DNA from: Perkinsela sp. pyNocScin1
Lineage: Eukaryota; Euglenozoa; Kinetoplastea; Prokinetoplastida; Perkinselidae
Direction: 5' to 3'
DNA length: 64,000 nucleotides
Assembly: GCA_964019655.1 (NCBI GenBank)
Contig: CAXHTR010000007.1
Span: 434,001 to 498,000, forward strand
Shown piece by piece: positions 9,317 through 19,455 of the stretch (within the stretch, counting starts at the first letter, position 1; every line of letters starts with the position of its first letter). Under the pieces are notes generated by a model. The model did no database searches and was not told the DNA's origin. It was given only the letters and a program-made list of their open reading frames with translations. Position numbers and translations under genes: made by a program.

Positions 9317-10261
9317 ATGCATCCGCTATTTTTCACGATAGATCCCGCTCTTGGCCGCTTCGACCCTTCAGCGCTCACCGACCAGATGGCCATGGAGCTA
9401 CTCATGCAAGGCTTCGACACAGGCTTTCAAGCGGACTACGTCAACGACTCCGGAGACTTCGAAGACATTTCCAAGTGGGACATTGTTTCAATGAACGCGA
9501 ACGGTGAAGTTACCGCAGTCAATATCCCAAGCACCATCGATCAGCTGTTCGGCGAAGTTAACGTGACCGGAACACTCGAGACAAAATATGTACCGCGGGG
9601 CATCAAGTGCTTTTCTATTTCGAAAGTCGAGCTCACAGGGACGTTTGATGTTGCTAGCCTACCAGATTCTATTGACGAGCTTGAGATTGAGTCCGTGCCC
9701 TTTACTGGGACTTTCGACTGCACCTCTATGCCAGCATCACTCATTGAGGTCCAAATCCGAAGCACGAATCTCTCTGGGAGTCTTGATTTGACTGCACTAC
9801 CGCCCAAAATCAAGGATCTCTATATTGACAAAAACAAATTTTCGGGGAGTATAGACTTGACGCAACTGCCGGCGTCCATCATGTATTTTGACTTACACAA
9901 GAATCAGCTGAGCGGCAGTATTGACCTGACGCACTTGCCTGCGGGCCTCCTCGAGCTTGGGCTACGGGGCAACCAATTTTTGGGAAGCATCAGCCTCGAG
10001 GCGCTCCCGCCGCGCTTGCAGCATCTCGATGTATCGTCGAATCAGCTCGAGGGAACGATCGACGTGAAAAACATCTCGCCAAATCTGGAAATGGTTCGCA
10101 TCTACGAGAATAATTTTTCGGGGACTGTGTATCAGGGAGACATCCCCAAGACGTGCTCACTTATAAGCACGAGGCCCTGGTATGGCGGAAATCGGGAAAG
10201 GTCAAAGCGTATGAAGGACTTTCATATCGTAGAGGGGTCATCAGCTGCTCAGAATGAATAG
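9317..10261 (+). CDS. Secreted LRR protein, family 1, cysteine-free cap
   Basis: 314 aa from the ATG at 9317 (MHPLFFTIDPALGRFD); the longer frame starts with TTG. LTDQMAMELLMQGFD is followed by DSGDFEDISKWDIVSMNANGEV, the cap without its cysteines, as in the minus-strand gene at 41301. Eight LRRs are very regular: KNKFSGSIDL, KNQLSGSIDL and GNQFLGSISL are consecutive. The tail is basic and polar with no known cap. Regularity of the central repeats suggests recent repeat duplication within the gene. Confidence 0.9.
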   Translation: MHPLFFTIDPALGRFDPSALTDQMAMELLMQGFDTGFQADYVNDSGDFEDISKWDIVSMNANGEVTAVNIPSTIDQLFGEVNVTGTLETKYVPRGIKCFSISKVELTGTFDVASLPDSIDELEIESVPFTGTFDCTSMPASLIEVQIRSTNLSGSLDLTALPPKIKDLYIDKNKFSGSIDLTQLPASIMYFDLHKNQLSGSIDLTHLPAGLLELGLRGNQFLGSISLEALPPRLQHLDVSSNQLEGTIDVKNISPNLEMVRIYENNFSGTVYQGDIPKTCSLISTRPWYGGNRERSKRMKDFHIVEGSSAAQNE

Positions 10262-10521
10262 AAAGCACAGAAGGAGCTCAGGTGATCATTATTCATAGAG
10301 ATAAGAAATATATAGTATACTTACGTGATAATGCATAAAATACCATAAGGTTGACCATCTGCGTAAATTCATTGCGTATGAGGTTTGAAAGATTTTCTGA
10401 GGATTCAAATGCTATTTTTGATTGCTTCGCTGAGTGTATCCGACATGAAGACAGCTGACATGCAAAGACTTCATGCACACAATTTTTGAAACTCTAAAGA
10501 TCACTGCTGCCGACGTGCTCC

Positions 10522-10680
10522 ATGCCCATGGACACTTACTTTGTCTCTACAATGCTCTTCTCACTTCTCTTTGCAGACACGGCCCTCGGCCGAATCGATA
10601 TAACGCTACTGAGCCAACAGACAAAGATGGAGCTGCGCATTGAGCCACTTATTGATCTTCGGTCATTCACACTTAAATGA
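10522..10680 (+). pseudogene. Family 1 N-terminal fragment
   Basis: 52 codons. The frame reads a hydrophobic start (MLFSLLFAD from the internal ATG at 10552), then TALGRID, LSQQTKMEL and a TGA at 10678. It matches the first ~35 residues of family 1, then loses similarity. No cap or LRR follows before the next gene at 10794. It looks like a truncated copy. Expression as a short secreted peptide cannot be excluded but is not supported. Confidence 0.8.
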
Positions 10681-10793
10681 AATTGCGCTTTTTGGGTTAA
10701 GAATGATAGATTGCACACCAACTCATTCAGAAACGCTGCACAAGTCATAAACTTCAACGTTTTCCGTTCCATCTTCTCATTCAAACACTTCAA

Positions 10794-11639
10794 ATGTTTC
10801 TACAGATTGCCACATCTGACGCTTCTATGGGCCGATTCGAATCGACAATGCTAACCTCGCAGCAAGCGGTCGAGCTTCTCCTCGAGGGACTGGATGAAGA
10901 ATGCCGCCACCCATTCCAAGACAAAGATGGGTACCTTCCACTTTGCAGCATGCCCGGCGTCACGTGCGATAAAAGTAAAACCGCTATTGACATCGCCTGG
11001 AGCTTCCAGAGCAATAATTCTTCAAAATCTGAGCTTAGCGGAACTTTTGCGCTCAAATATCTGCCAGAAACGCTGGAACTCTTTAGCATTGAGCGGTCCC
11101 AGTTTATATCTGCACTCGACTTCGAGATGCTTCCACCAGCTCTGACACGGTGCATTGTGTTTCGGACAAGCTTCAGCGGGAGCATGCGCCTCACAAAGCT
11201 CCCGCAAGCGCTCGAGATCCTACAATGCGAGATCAATAATTTTTCGGGGAGCATCAACTTAACAAAACTGCCTAGAACTCTGAAAATCATACGACTGAAT
11301 AGCAACCATCTATCAGGCGAGATAAACCTCGAGCATCTCAGCCCGGGCCTGCTGACACTGACGCTGCATGAAAACCAGCTTGAGGGGACTGTATCTCTTG
11401 AAAGACTCCCTGAGACCCTGCTCGAGCTCAATCTTGCAGTCAACCGATTTCACGGGACACTGAACCTAAAGAATATCCCAGAACGGATGGAAGAGCTTCA
11501 CATCAGCAATAATAATTTCAGTGGGGAAGTCAGCCTGTATGGGCTGCCGCCGGAGTTTATTCTATTCTACATGCCAGTGTTTCCCTGCGACAACCCAGAA
11601 GCTTCAAACCCTGGGCTGAAAGTCATACGAGCGGCATAG
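10794..11639 (+). CDS. Secreted LRR protein, family 1, PxLKVI tail
   Basis: 281 aa. MFLQIATSDASMGRFES precedes LTSQQAVELLLEGLDEE. Cap: FQDKDGYLPLCSMPGVTCDKS, where the usual Trp of C-x-W is replaced by Met. Seven LRRs follow, including NNFSGSINL encoded by AATAATTTTTCGGGGAGC, a near-constant DNA motif in this array. The tail is NPGLKVIRAA. An orphan N-terminal fragment lies just upstream at 10522, probably from the same duplication history. Confidence 0.9.
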   Translation: MFLQIATSDASMGRFESTMLTSQQAVELLLEGLDEECRHPFQDKDGYLPLCSMPGVTCDKSKTAIDIAWSFQSNNSSKSELSGTFALKYLPETLELFSIERSQFISALDFEMLPPALTRCIVFRTSFSGSMRLTKLPQALEILQCEINNFSGSINLTKLPRTLKIIRLNSNHLSGEINLEHLSPGLLTLTLHENQLEGTVSLERLPETLLELNLAVNRFHGTLNLKNIPERMEELHISNNNFSGEVSLYGLPPEFILFYMPVFPCDNPEASNPGLKVIRAA

Positions 11640-12026
11640 GGCAAAGTTATGTGAACGAAGCGCAGTGAAATCGAGATAAAAATTATTTGATGACTGAACG
11701 AAAAATCTATTGGTGTATGTACCTTTACCAAAAATGTAATTTCCACCTGTCTTTTCGCCCTTTTTTATCTTGATGAAAGATTTAGAAATGATTCATATTT
11801 ACACTGATTGATATACGTGGAGTCGGAGATGGATTATACGGATGGTCTCGACTTTGGGTATGAAATATTCGACTACTCAATTTTCTTAAGAAGATATTGA
11901 TGACATCTCTTCGCGATCTGTCTCAAGACCTCAAACTTTTAAGGCATAAACAAGCCTTAATGGAAAAAAAATTCTCTTGAAATCATAGACATTTCTGTGT
12001 TTCAACAATACTTTCTAACTCCCAGA
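11640..12026. other. Intergenic, no gene seen
   Basis: 387 bp, AT-rich. No relic or repeat recognised. Confidence 0.6.
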
Positions 12027-12842
12027 ATGAAGTTCCTATTCCTCACAGCTGACACACCCATTGGCCGCTTTGACCCTTCCATGCTATCACCACAAGAGTC
12101 CATGGAGCTCCTGGTCGAAGGTTTCAACCCAGAGATCCGCCGCTTATTTCAGCGCGACGACGGCGAGTACCGCAGCTTCAAGGAGTGGCCCCACGTGGCG
12201 TGCAACAGAGATGGTGACATAGTGCTGATATCCTGGAATCGGCTCTCGAGCTTTGACACGCGAAAAATGACTGGAACCTTTGCGGTCGAATATATCCCAG
12301 ACTCTGTGCACACGATGATTTTCGGCTGGATGAGCTTTGATGGGGGACTCGATTTCACTCGGTTGCCCAAGTGCTCGAGAACGTTTGAAGTACAGCGCAC
12401 AAGGTTCTCGGGGACCATTGACTTAACGAGCCTGCCGGACCCCCTTGTCACACTCGTCGCAGTGAACAGCCAATTCACTGGGACCGTCGACTTGACGCAG
12501 CTGCCGCCCAATCTTCGCTTCCTCAAACTCAGCGAAAATAAGCTGAGTGGCTCTGTCGACCTTTCTCAGCTGAATACCGTACTGCAAGAGATAAGCCTCG
12601 ACCGCAATGCCTTTGAGGGAGACGTCAGCCTCGACAACCTGCCAAAGACAATGCAAAGAGTGAACATCCGCAAGAATAAATTTTGCGGTGAGCTCACAGT
12701 CCAGTATCTCCCACCTGGCATGAAGCACGTCATGATCAGCGAGAATAATTTTCACGGGACGGTCAACCTGCTCGAGTGCCCGCCGGGCTTCAAGCTGATG
12801 CTGCAAAAGAATGAGATGCCCGACCTGAAAGTGATTCGGTGA
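12027..12842 (+). CDS. Secreted LRR protein, family 1, PxLKVI tail
   Basis: 271 aa from the ATG at 12027 (MKFLFLTADTPIGRFD); ten upstream codons begin with GTG and are unlikely to be used. LSPQESMELLVEGFN, then a cap with a single cysteine (WPHVACNRDGDIVLISW). Seven LRRs follow, with SENKLSGSVDL and RNKFCGELTV among the best. The tail PDLKVIR matches the gene at 10794. The two genes are probably a tandem pair. Confidence 0.9.
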   Translation: MKFLFLTADTPIGRFDPSMLSPQESMELLVEGFNPEIRRLFQRDDGEYRSFKEWPHVACNRDGDIVLISWNRLSSFDTRKMTGTFAVEYIPDSVHTMIFGWMSFDGGLDFTRLPKCSRTFEVQRTRFSGTIDLTSLPDPLVTLVAVNSQFTGTVDLTQLPPNLRFLKLSENKLSGSVDLSQLNTVLQEISLDRNAFEGDVSLDNLPKTMQRVNIRKNKFCGELTVQYLPPGMKHVMISENNFHGTVNLLECPPGFKLMLQKNEMPDLKVIR

Positions 12843-12990
12843 TGAGAAACGAATGCGAAAGAGAGTTGAAATAGAAATAGTTAAAAAATAATAAAAAGTG
12901 TACATAAAGTGTCAGCGTATATTTTTAAATGATGTGTTTGCTTTCGGTTTCAAGGCTGATCTTTGCAAAATACATACCTTTCTGAACTCA

Positions 12991-14336
12991 ATGCTCTTCA
13001 CCTCAGCCTTTGCAGTAGACCCTATTGGTATCGGCCGCTTTGACCCTTCCATGCTCTCTGACCATGACCGCTTCGAGCTCTTTATGACATTCGACGACCC
13101 GAATGATATTGCTGAAGAACTCCATGGCGACCCGCTCGATCACTGCTCGTGGTCTGGGGTCACGTGTGACGAAGGAAATATCATCAGCATCGAATGGGTT
13201 AGACCAGGGGTTCTTAACTGTGTAGGAATTCCTACAATTTGTAGGAAAATGAGAAAAAAAAATTTTGAAAAATAGGGGTGCTGTAGGAAAATGAAATTTT
13301 TCCTACAGCCAGCGCAAGCTGGCTGACGAGAGCCTGCTCTGCTTGGGCTAGGATTGAAGATCAAAAAGGACACTTTTCTTGATCACATCATAGAATTGTA
13401 GGCGAATTTTCGAGAGCCTCGGCCCTTCGGGCCTCGGCGCATCTTGCACATCTTGAAGAATCCCCTTCTGGCAACATCATGCTTTATCACCAATTCATGC
13501 CAGCATACCTGAGCTAGCATCATATTCCATCAATATCGCCTAGCATCATACGCATCAGTGGTTTCTGTTCTACATGATAAAGTAAAAGCTTAGGTCTAAC
13601 CGAAACTATAGATTTGTATTTAAGAATCCATATTCTTGGTTCAGTGCTACAGACTGTTTTGTATCTCAAAGCTGAATGGTAATGGTCATCAGTGTTTAAA
13701 AAGTCATTTTTCAAAGGCTAAAGAGTGGAGTTCGTTTGCAAATCACACGTTGGGCCTACATTATCACACGCCGGGTACATCAAAGATATGCAGCGAGTCC
13801 TAAAAGACCATCCTTTATGATGACTTTTCTCGTGACGGGGCAAACTGCCATCCCGTCCCGAAGGGGCGTGACGGCAAATTTCCACACCCATTCCTAATAA
13901 ATGTGGTTGTAGGAAAATGATATTTTTCCTACAGCGTGCTGTAGGAAACTGAAAAAAGCCGCAGAACCCCTGGGTTAGACCTTTTGAGGTAGTCAAGGGC
14001 GAAATCAATATGTCAATGCTTCCATCGCATGTCGAGCTGTTGTTGCTGGAGCGTGAACAGATTCGAGGTGACGCTGATTTGACGCATCTACCGGACGCTA
14101 TGAAGAAACTTCGAATCGTCGGATGTGCGCTGACGGGCACACTCTCGTTTCACTCTCTTCCACCGAAAATAGAAGAAGTTGATTTCAAGCATAATTGTAT
14201 CGAAGAGATTTCGAACTTCGTTAACCTCCCCGAGACACTCGTCAAAATAGAACTTTTTGAGGATTATGCAGAGCTCAAGGATGTCGATGAAAGTTCTCTC
14301 CCGGACTGTGTTCTTATATTAAGCCAAGTTGATTAA
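12991..14336 (+). pseudogene. Family 1 LRR gene split by a hAT-type element
   Basis: The 5' part (12991-13204) encodes MLFTSAFAVDP, GRFDPSMLSDHDRFEL, a cap with C-S-W-S-G-V-T-C-D, and ISIEWVR. The 3' part (13981-14336) continues the same protein with LPSHVELLLLE, LTHLPDAMKKLRIV and three further LRRs, ending at the TAA at 14334. Between them lies a 768-bp transposon plus one copy of its 8-bp target duplication, which breaks the frame. Relatives are the intact gene at 15669 and the likewise interrupted gene at 34637. No other lesion is visible, so inactivation looks recent. Removal as an intron is conceivable but unlikely given the transposon ends. Confidence 0.9.
13205..13972. mobile_element. 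Non-autonomous hAT-type DNA transposon, 768 bp
   Basis: Ends are CAGGGGTTCT and AGAACCCCTG, a 10-bp perfect terminal inverted repeat. Flanks are the identical 8-bp GGTTAGAC at 13197-13204 and 13973-13980. CAGGGG ends and an 8-bp duplication are the hallmarks of the hAT superfamily. Subterminal regions carry about eight copies of TGTAGGAA in both orientations, several as palindromes, likely transposase-binding sites. No transposase is encoded, so mobility would need one in trans. A G+C-rich internal block (13838-13890) resembles sequence at 23371. Confidence 0.93.
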
Positions 14337-14516
14337 TGCTTTGACCATGATGTTCTATCACTCCGAGGAGATGACACGTTACATATTTATACGTAAAGGG
14401 GTAAGCAGATAAAACCCACAGATCTAAGTGTAATATAATAATCATATCGTCCGACAATTTGCAGAGACAGAGATTTTTTTACTGTGAAACGTATAACCAC
14501 TGCTATCTTCAAAAAA

Positions 14517-15437
14517 ATGTACCTTGCCTCGCTCTTTTCAGCAGATACTACCCCCGTGGACAGCGCATCCCTCAGTCGGCTTGAGCCTTTGCTCCTTTCC
14601 GACCAAGCGCTCATGGAAATAGTCGTCGAAGGGCTCACAGATAAATTCAAAGGAAGGTTCCAAGATGCAAATGGGGAATACAAGGATGTCTCCGCCTGGA
14701 AAGAGCTGAAGTGTGACGAAGACGGTAACGTCACTGAAGTAAAATTCAGTTTCGTCGAAGGGACGCTGTACCTCGACTTTGTGCCCCCGCATGTTCGGAA
14801 CTTGCTCATATCTTCGGAGGATCTGCATGGAACACTCGATACAGCTCGACTTCCGCAAGATCTTGAAGTCTTGAACATAAACTATAGCTGCATGAGCGGG
14901 TCGGTGGATTTTACACAGCTTCCACCGAGACTCGTTGATGTTTGTTTCATGAGCTGTCAGTTTTCAGGGGATTGCGACTTGACGGCCCTACCTCCAGGTC
15001 TTGTCAAGCTTTTCATATCTAATATTCCCTTCAGTGGCACAGTAGATGTAATAAAGCTTCCACAAACACTCAAAGATTTGCGTGTTTTTGGTACGAAGAT
15101 CTCTGGCGATATTACACTCAGCACGCTTCCTGCGGGTTTGGAGAGCATGTGGCTCCATAACAATAATCTTACGGGGCTTGTTCGAATACTGCAGGTGCCA
15201 CAAAGCCTTGCGATCATTCGGCTTGATAGAAACGCATTTTATGGGGTGGCAACGGTTTCATCGAAGATTCAGAACGATGCAAAATCTCCTGATTTGTACC
15301 TCTTCGGGAACACTCTCGATAGCGTCGTTGACGAGAGCGGCCACCCACATCGTGCCATGGGGAAATTCATGCACGAAGATGAGGAGCTACGCACCGAAGA
15401 AATGACCGATATGGTCGCTCGAAGATTCTTTTTGTAG
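14517..15437 (+). CDS. Secreted LRR protein, family 1, VVDE tail
   Basis: 306 aa from the ATG at 14517 (MYLASLFSADTTPVD); the upstream frame opens at GTG. A longer spacer (SASLSRLEP) precedes LLSDQALMEIVVEGL. The cap is FQDANGEYKDVSAWKELKCDEDGNVTEV with one cysteine. About eight LRRs follow, some truncated (FSGDCDL, FSGTVDV). C-terminal cap: VATVSS, then GNTLDSVVDESGHPH. It is closest to the gene at 52159, which has the same spacer, repeat order and tail, so these two are a dispersed duplicate pair 37 kb apart. Confidence 0.9.
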   Translation: MYLASLFSADTTPVDSASLSRLEPLLLSDQALMEIVVEGLTDKFKGRFQDANGEYKDVSAWKELKCDEDGNVTEVKFSFVEGTLYLDFVPPHVRNLLISSEDLHGTLDTARLPQDLEVLNINYSCMSGSVDFTQLPPRLVDVCFMSCQFSGDCDLTALPPGLVKLFISNIPFSGTVDVIKLPQTLKDLRVFGTKISGDITLSTLPAGLESMWLHNNNLTGLVRILQVPQSLAIIRLDRNAFYGVATVSSKIQNDAKSPDLYLFGNTLDSVVDESGHPHRAMGKFMHEDEELRTEEMTDMVARRFFL

Positions 15438-15668
15438 TAAGGGCGCATAGGAGGATGATGCAGAAATATTCGTGATATATATGAAAGTGTAGATTCTCTT
15501 GATGTTTTGTAACAAAAAGATGTTTTTTTTTGCCATTTGCTCGTACTTGTTCTTCAATGCTATCAAGAATTGGGTGGGGATGATTTGGATTGGGAACATT
15601 ATATCAATGTTCATTGTTTCTTATATTTTATCCCTTTCTGAAGAGTTTTCAATCCTTAATCATTTCGA

Positions 15669-16322
15669 ATGCCATCGTTTCTCCCAGTCCTCACTTGTGC
15701 TGATAGTCCATCGCGCGGCAGATTCGATCGAGGTATGATCACCGACAATGACCGAATGGCATTGTTTTTTGTCCCGGATAATGCATATGCGGCGCAAAGA
15801 GCTCTCGGTGGGGATTCTGAAGATCCAACGACGTGGAAAGGCGTCCTGACCGACGAGGGATGTATTGCAAGGATCGTCTGGTCATCTCTTTGGATTAAAC
15901 TGCGGGGTTCGATTGATTTTACCATGATGCCTTCCAGGCTCACAAGGCTTCACCTGAGTGGCCAGGAGCTGCGAGGCGAGGTGGACTTGACGCAGCTTCC
16001 AGAAACCATGAAATTTTTTGAGGTCATTCGGTGTCGCGTGACTGGGACAGTTGACTTGAATCACCTTCCTGCTGGCATCGAAGTCATCAAGGTAAAGCGG
16101 AATGCCCTGACGGCTTTGAGAGATATTGGTAATCTTCCGTCTTCGCTGCGAGAAGTTTCCATTGCGGAAACTCTACTGGAGCAAAAAAGTGTGAAAATTG
16201 CAAAACTTCCGATGGGCATCAGTTTTGAAATATTGGAGAGTGACATTGAAGAATTTAACTTCGAGCGGGAAAGCGACAAGGGGCTCGTATTCACTGGAAG
16301 AATAGAAAACCGACGAGGGTGA
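15669..16322 (+). CDS. Short secreted LRR protein, family 1
   Basis: 217 aa. MPSFLPVLTCADSPSRGRFD, then MITDNDRMALFFVPDN, a motif shared with the interrupted genes at 12991 (FMTFDDPND) and 34637 (FFTPNDPKT). The cap lacks paired cysteines (TTWKGVLTDEGCIARIVW). Five LRRs are short and atypical: GEVDLTQLP, GTVDLNHLP, then a repeat with NALTALRDIGNLP and one with LLEQKSVKIAKLP. The tail is charged. This is the only intact member of a three-gene subfamily whose other two members carry transposons. Confidence 0.88.
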   Translation: MPSFLPVLTCADSPSRGRFDRGMITDNDRMALFFVPDNAYAAQRALGGDSEDPTTWKGVLTDEGCIARIVWSSLWIKLRGSIDFTMMPSRLTRLHLSGQELRGEVDLTQLPETMKFFEVIRCRVTGTVDLNHLPAGIEVIKVKRNALTALRDIGNLPSSLREVSIAETLLEQKSVKIAKLPMGISFEILESDIEEFNFERESDKGLVFTGRIENRRG

Positions 16323-16853
16323 TATATTCTGAGGTGGCTTCTTCGAAGCCAGTGTGTATCTATGCGGTCTGTGCTATTTATTTCGAGTTATTTTTAAGGC
16401 GTAGCTAGCGTATCAAAACATCCCTTGGTAAACTTGTCGGTTTGAAGACTTCAGTCTACAATGGTACACATTCGTTTGCATCTGCTCGAGTTGTGATCTT
16501 TTCGGATCAACCCAAGATTGGTAAGCAGATGACTCATGTTCAAGATAACAAAATTCGAGAAAAACTTTACGCATCACTGAGTGCCAATGCCGAGGCTCAA
16601 TTTAGGTAGTCAGTGGAAAATTTTGAAACCTTGAGAAACACTGCTTCATGCAATGCCGGGATCTAGAAAATAAAGATGGGCAGCTCTCTATTCGCAAAGG
16701 GGATCGGTATCCAAAAGTTTGATTGCACGACATATGTAGCACAAATTTTAGCCAGAATCCATGCAGATCGATAGGAACACAGCATCTGAAGATTATCCCT
16801 CTAAAAAAGAAATTTCTTTCCGCCTTTCACTCACTTTTCACATATAAAGTAAA
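16323..16853. other. Intergenic, no gene seen
   Basis: 531 bp. It ends in a pyrimidine-rich tract before the gene at 16854. No coding relic or RNA gene recognised. Confidence 0.6.
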
Positions 16854-17678
16854 ATGCTTCTAACGCTTCTCATCAACACTGCAGACACTCCACTCGGCCG
16901 CATCGACCAGTGCGACCTCACGCCGCAGCAGAAGATGGAGCTCCTCGTCGCAGATCTTTCGAACGCGGATAAAGAAAGACTAAAATTTCATAATACAGAC
17001 GGCATGTTCGACGAAGTTCGAAATTGGCGTGGGGTGTACGTGAATTTCAGCCGTGAGCCCCTGCGGATACGCTGGAGCAACATTTCTGGGACAATCGCTC
17101 TTGATTTCATCACGGACAAGGTGACGTACTTTATCGTGCAGGAGAGCAAAGAACTTGAAGGAACGCTGAACACAGCGACTCTACCGGAAAGCCTCAGGGA
17201 GCTCATTCTGTATGACACATCGCTTTCGGGCTCTGTCGATTTAGAGAACTTACCGAGAGCGAATCTGACAAACTTGAACCTTTCGCTCGGGAAATTCTCA
17301 GGTACGCTCAATTTGGCCGAGCTGCCACCGAAGAGCAAAAATATTTTTCTGCATGAAAATTTGTTTACGGGAAGTGTGGACCTATCGCACCTACCGCAGA
17401 CCATGCACGAGCTGGACCTCGCAAGCAACCAGCTGAGCGGCGAAGTAGACCTCAGCAACCTGCCGCCGACGATGCGGCGCCTCATTCTCAGCAAAAATCA
17501 TTTTTGCGGTGAATTTCGGATTCTGAAGGCGCCACAAGATCTCCGCGTGAACGCTTCTTCGAATGATTTTTCGGGAGTTGCAATAGTCGAGCGCGCGATG
17601 CACGAGAAAGTGCTTCTCTCGAACACGAATGTCGAGAAGATAGTCGATGAAGACGGCGAGCAGTATGCGGAAGAATAA
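16854..17678 (+). CDS. Secreted LRR protein, family 1, IVDE tail
   Basis: 274 aa. MLLTLLINTADTPLGRID with LTPQQKMELLVADLS. The cap is cysteine-free (NWRGVYVNFSREPLRIRW). Seven LRRs follow; best are SNQLSGEVDL and KNHFCGEFRI. The end is SNDFSGVAIVERAMHE, then VEKIVDEDGEQYAEE, the IVDE-type C-cap. A CT-rich tract lies 20-40 bases upstream of the ATG. Soluble, no C-terminal anchor. Confidence 0.9.
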   Translation: MLLTLLINTADTPLGRIDQCDLTPQQKMELLVADLSNADKERLKFHNTDGMFDEVRNWRGVYVNFSREPLRIRWSNISGTIALDFITDKVTYFIVQESKELEGTLNTATLPESLRELILYDTSLSGSVDLENLPRANLTNLNLSLGKFSGTLNLAELPPKSKNIFLHENLFTGSVDLSHLPQTMHELDLASNQLSGEVDLSNLPPTMRRLILSKNHFCGEFRILKAPQDLRVNASSNDFSGVAIVERAMHEKVLLSNTNVEKIVDEDGEQYAEE

Positions 17679-18430
17679 GTAGAGTGAGGATAAAATTTAA
17701 GCGAATTTTATACAATGGATCATTTTTGAGATATAGTCAATACCGAGGCGAGGCACAAGTACAAACGGATAAGAAAATGTGTCATTTACTATTTTTTAAA
17801 GTCTGATGCCAAAGATGAAGAGAGTCTTACACGAGATTCATAGATTAATTCATCGTATGCAAGCAGGGGCCAGATGCAAATTGGCATATTTCGATATTTT
17901 TGACGAAAAGCTGTAATGTAAGTGGAAAATGCTTTATCTCCTTCATGTGCGTAAGGTTTACTTTGCATGAAAGATAGAATATATTAGAGAATCATCTGTG
18001 CATTGAAGACAACAGAAGTGCGATGCCAATCCTCAAGGCGTACATCAGATGGTAGACTCTCCACAACGTAGTTTGATGCTACTGAAATACTAATGATGCT
18101 TGATAAATCATCATTGCCTTTTTTCCAAGCCACTCCTGCTTTTTTCGATCTGTAGTTACTCTTTACGTCAAGCGTTCTCAAAGGTGGCCCCAGCAACTTT
18201 CAGGTGTCCCTGATGAGAAGCAAGTGATGAGGAAGTGAGGAGCATTTATTGAATTTTCACCTAGATAAGGACTACCCAGGTGGCCCTAGGACTTTTTTTT
18301 GGGAAAAGGTGGTCCTGGGCCCAAGAATGTGAAAACCCTTGGACTAAGGCGTATAAAGTGAAGAGATGTCTAGCAAAAATTTTCACTAAAATTTAAGTTT
18401 TCTTTCCTACTCTAAGTTAAAATCAATCAA
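17679..18430. other. Intergenic with a possible decayed MITE
   Basis: 752 bp without a gene. The only structure seen is the hAT-like candidate at 18169-18341. Confidence 0.55.
18169..18341. mobile_element. Possible decayed hAT-like MITE
   Basis: The left end CAAGCGTTCTCA and the reverse complement of the right end (CAAGGGTTTTCA) match at 10 of 12 positions. Both sides continue into G+C-rich GGTGG or CCACC sequence. No 8-bp target duplication is visible, so this is tentative. Confidence 0.35.
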
Positions 18431-19276
18431 ATGCCATTCATTCACGCCTTCATCACCGCCGATGCCTCACTCGGCCGCGTCGACACCAGTGCTCTGTCAG
18501 ATCAGCAGATGATGGAGCTTTTTATCGAGAATTGTAGTATCACTACAAAAGAAGATATCCAAGAGGAGAGTGGTGACTACACGAATGTCTGCGAGTGGGA
18601 TGATGTCACTTGCGATGCAAATGGTAATGTCATCGATATTGACGATATGTACGTCGACGGGACTATTGCGCTGGACTTTCTCCCGAGAAATATCAAGAGA
18701 TGCAAATTAATTAGATATAACGTGAAAGGGACGATCAGTACCGAAAATCTTCCAAGATCCCTCGAAAAGCTCGTTCTCTACGTGAACGAACTGTCGGGGA
18801 CTGTCAACCTGAGCACATTGCCAGAGACGCTCATTCGTCTCTGCCTCTCATCGAACAATTTTACAGGGAGCATCGCGCTCGATAGTCTCCCACAAACGCT
18901 CGAGAAACTCAGACTGCTGTGCAACAAATTTTCGGGAAGCATCATACTCAACAAGCTGCCACGGACCCTCCGCCAGCTCGATGTGAGTGAAAACCAGCTG
19001 AGCGGGACAATTACGCTCGAGAACCTCCCACCGGCGCTCGAAGTTCTGAATTTGGAAAAGAACCAGCTCAGCGGCGCTTTCACGCTTCTGGAGATCCCCG
19101 AGGGCCTCAGATCGCTCGAAGCGCACTATAACAAGTTTGCGGGGACCGCTGTCGTCCAGAAGGGCGTCGGGTGTGCGGTGGTCGGCTTCGTGGGGACGGA
19201 CATCGTCGCTGTCGTGGACGAGGACGGCGAGGAGAACGAGGCCAACGTGGCCTTTGGGCATTGGGCGATGATGTAG
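18431..19276 (+). CDS. Secreted LRR protein, family 1, VVDE tail
   Basis: 281 aa. MPFIHAFITADASLGRVDTSALSDQQMMELF, then cap CEWDDVTCDANGNVIDI with both cysteines. Seven to eight LRRs are among the most regular in the window (SNNFTGSIAL, CNKFSGSIIL, ENQLSGTITL, KNQLSGAFTL). The end is GTAVVQKGVG, then IVAVVDEDGEENEAN. Last plus-strand intact gene before the convergent switch at 19.3-20.3 kb. Confidence 0.92.
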   Translation: MPFIHAFITADASLGRVDTSALSDQQMMELFIENCSITTKEDIQEESGDYTNVCEWDDVTCDANGNVIDIDDMYVDGTIALDFLPRNIKRCKLIRYNVKGTISTENLPRSLEKLVLYVNELSGTVNLSTLPETLIRLCLSSNNFTGSIALDSLPQTLEKLRLLCNKFSGSIILNKLPRTLRQLDVSENQLSGTITLENLPPALEVLNLEKNQLSGAFTLLEIPEGLRSLEAHYNKFAGTAVVQKGVGCAVVGFVGTDIVAVVDEDGEENEANVAFGHWAMM

Positions 19277-19455
19277 GGCAGGAAATGGAAATTTCTTCAA
19301 ATCGTTCGATGCGCATGATACATTCATACTGATATAGGGTTATCATTTTAAATACTTGGAGACGATAAGCTTATGATCGCCTCAACCTTTCTTACTTTGG
19401 TGCCTTTTGTGAACGAAAAACTAATGAAATCGACACAGGGGAATGAGGTATAGAA

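Noticed and set aside
13197-13980. Insertion in the gene at 12991 as a spliceosomal intron
   Set aside because: Perfect 8-bp duplication and inverted CAGGGGTTCT ends identify a transposon; no other gene here has an intron.
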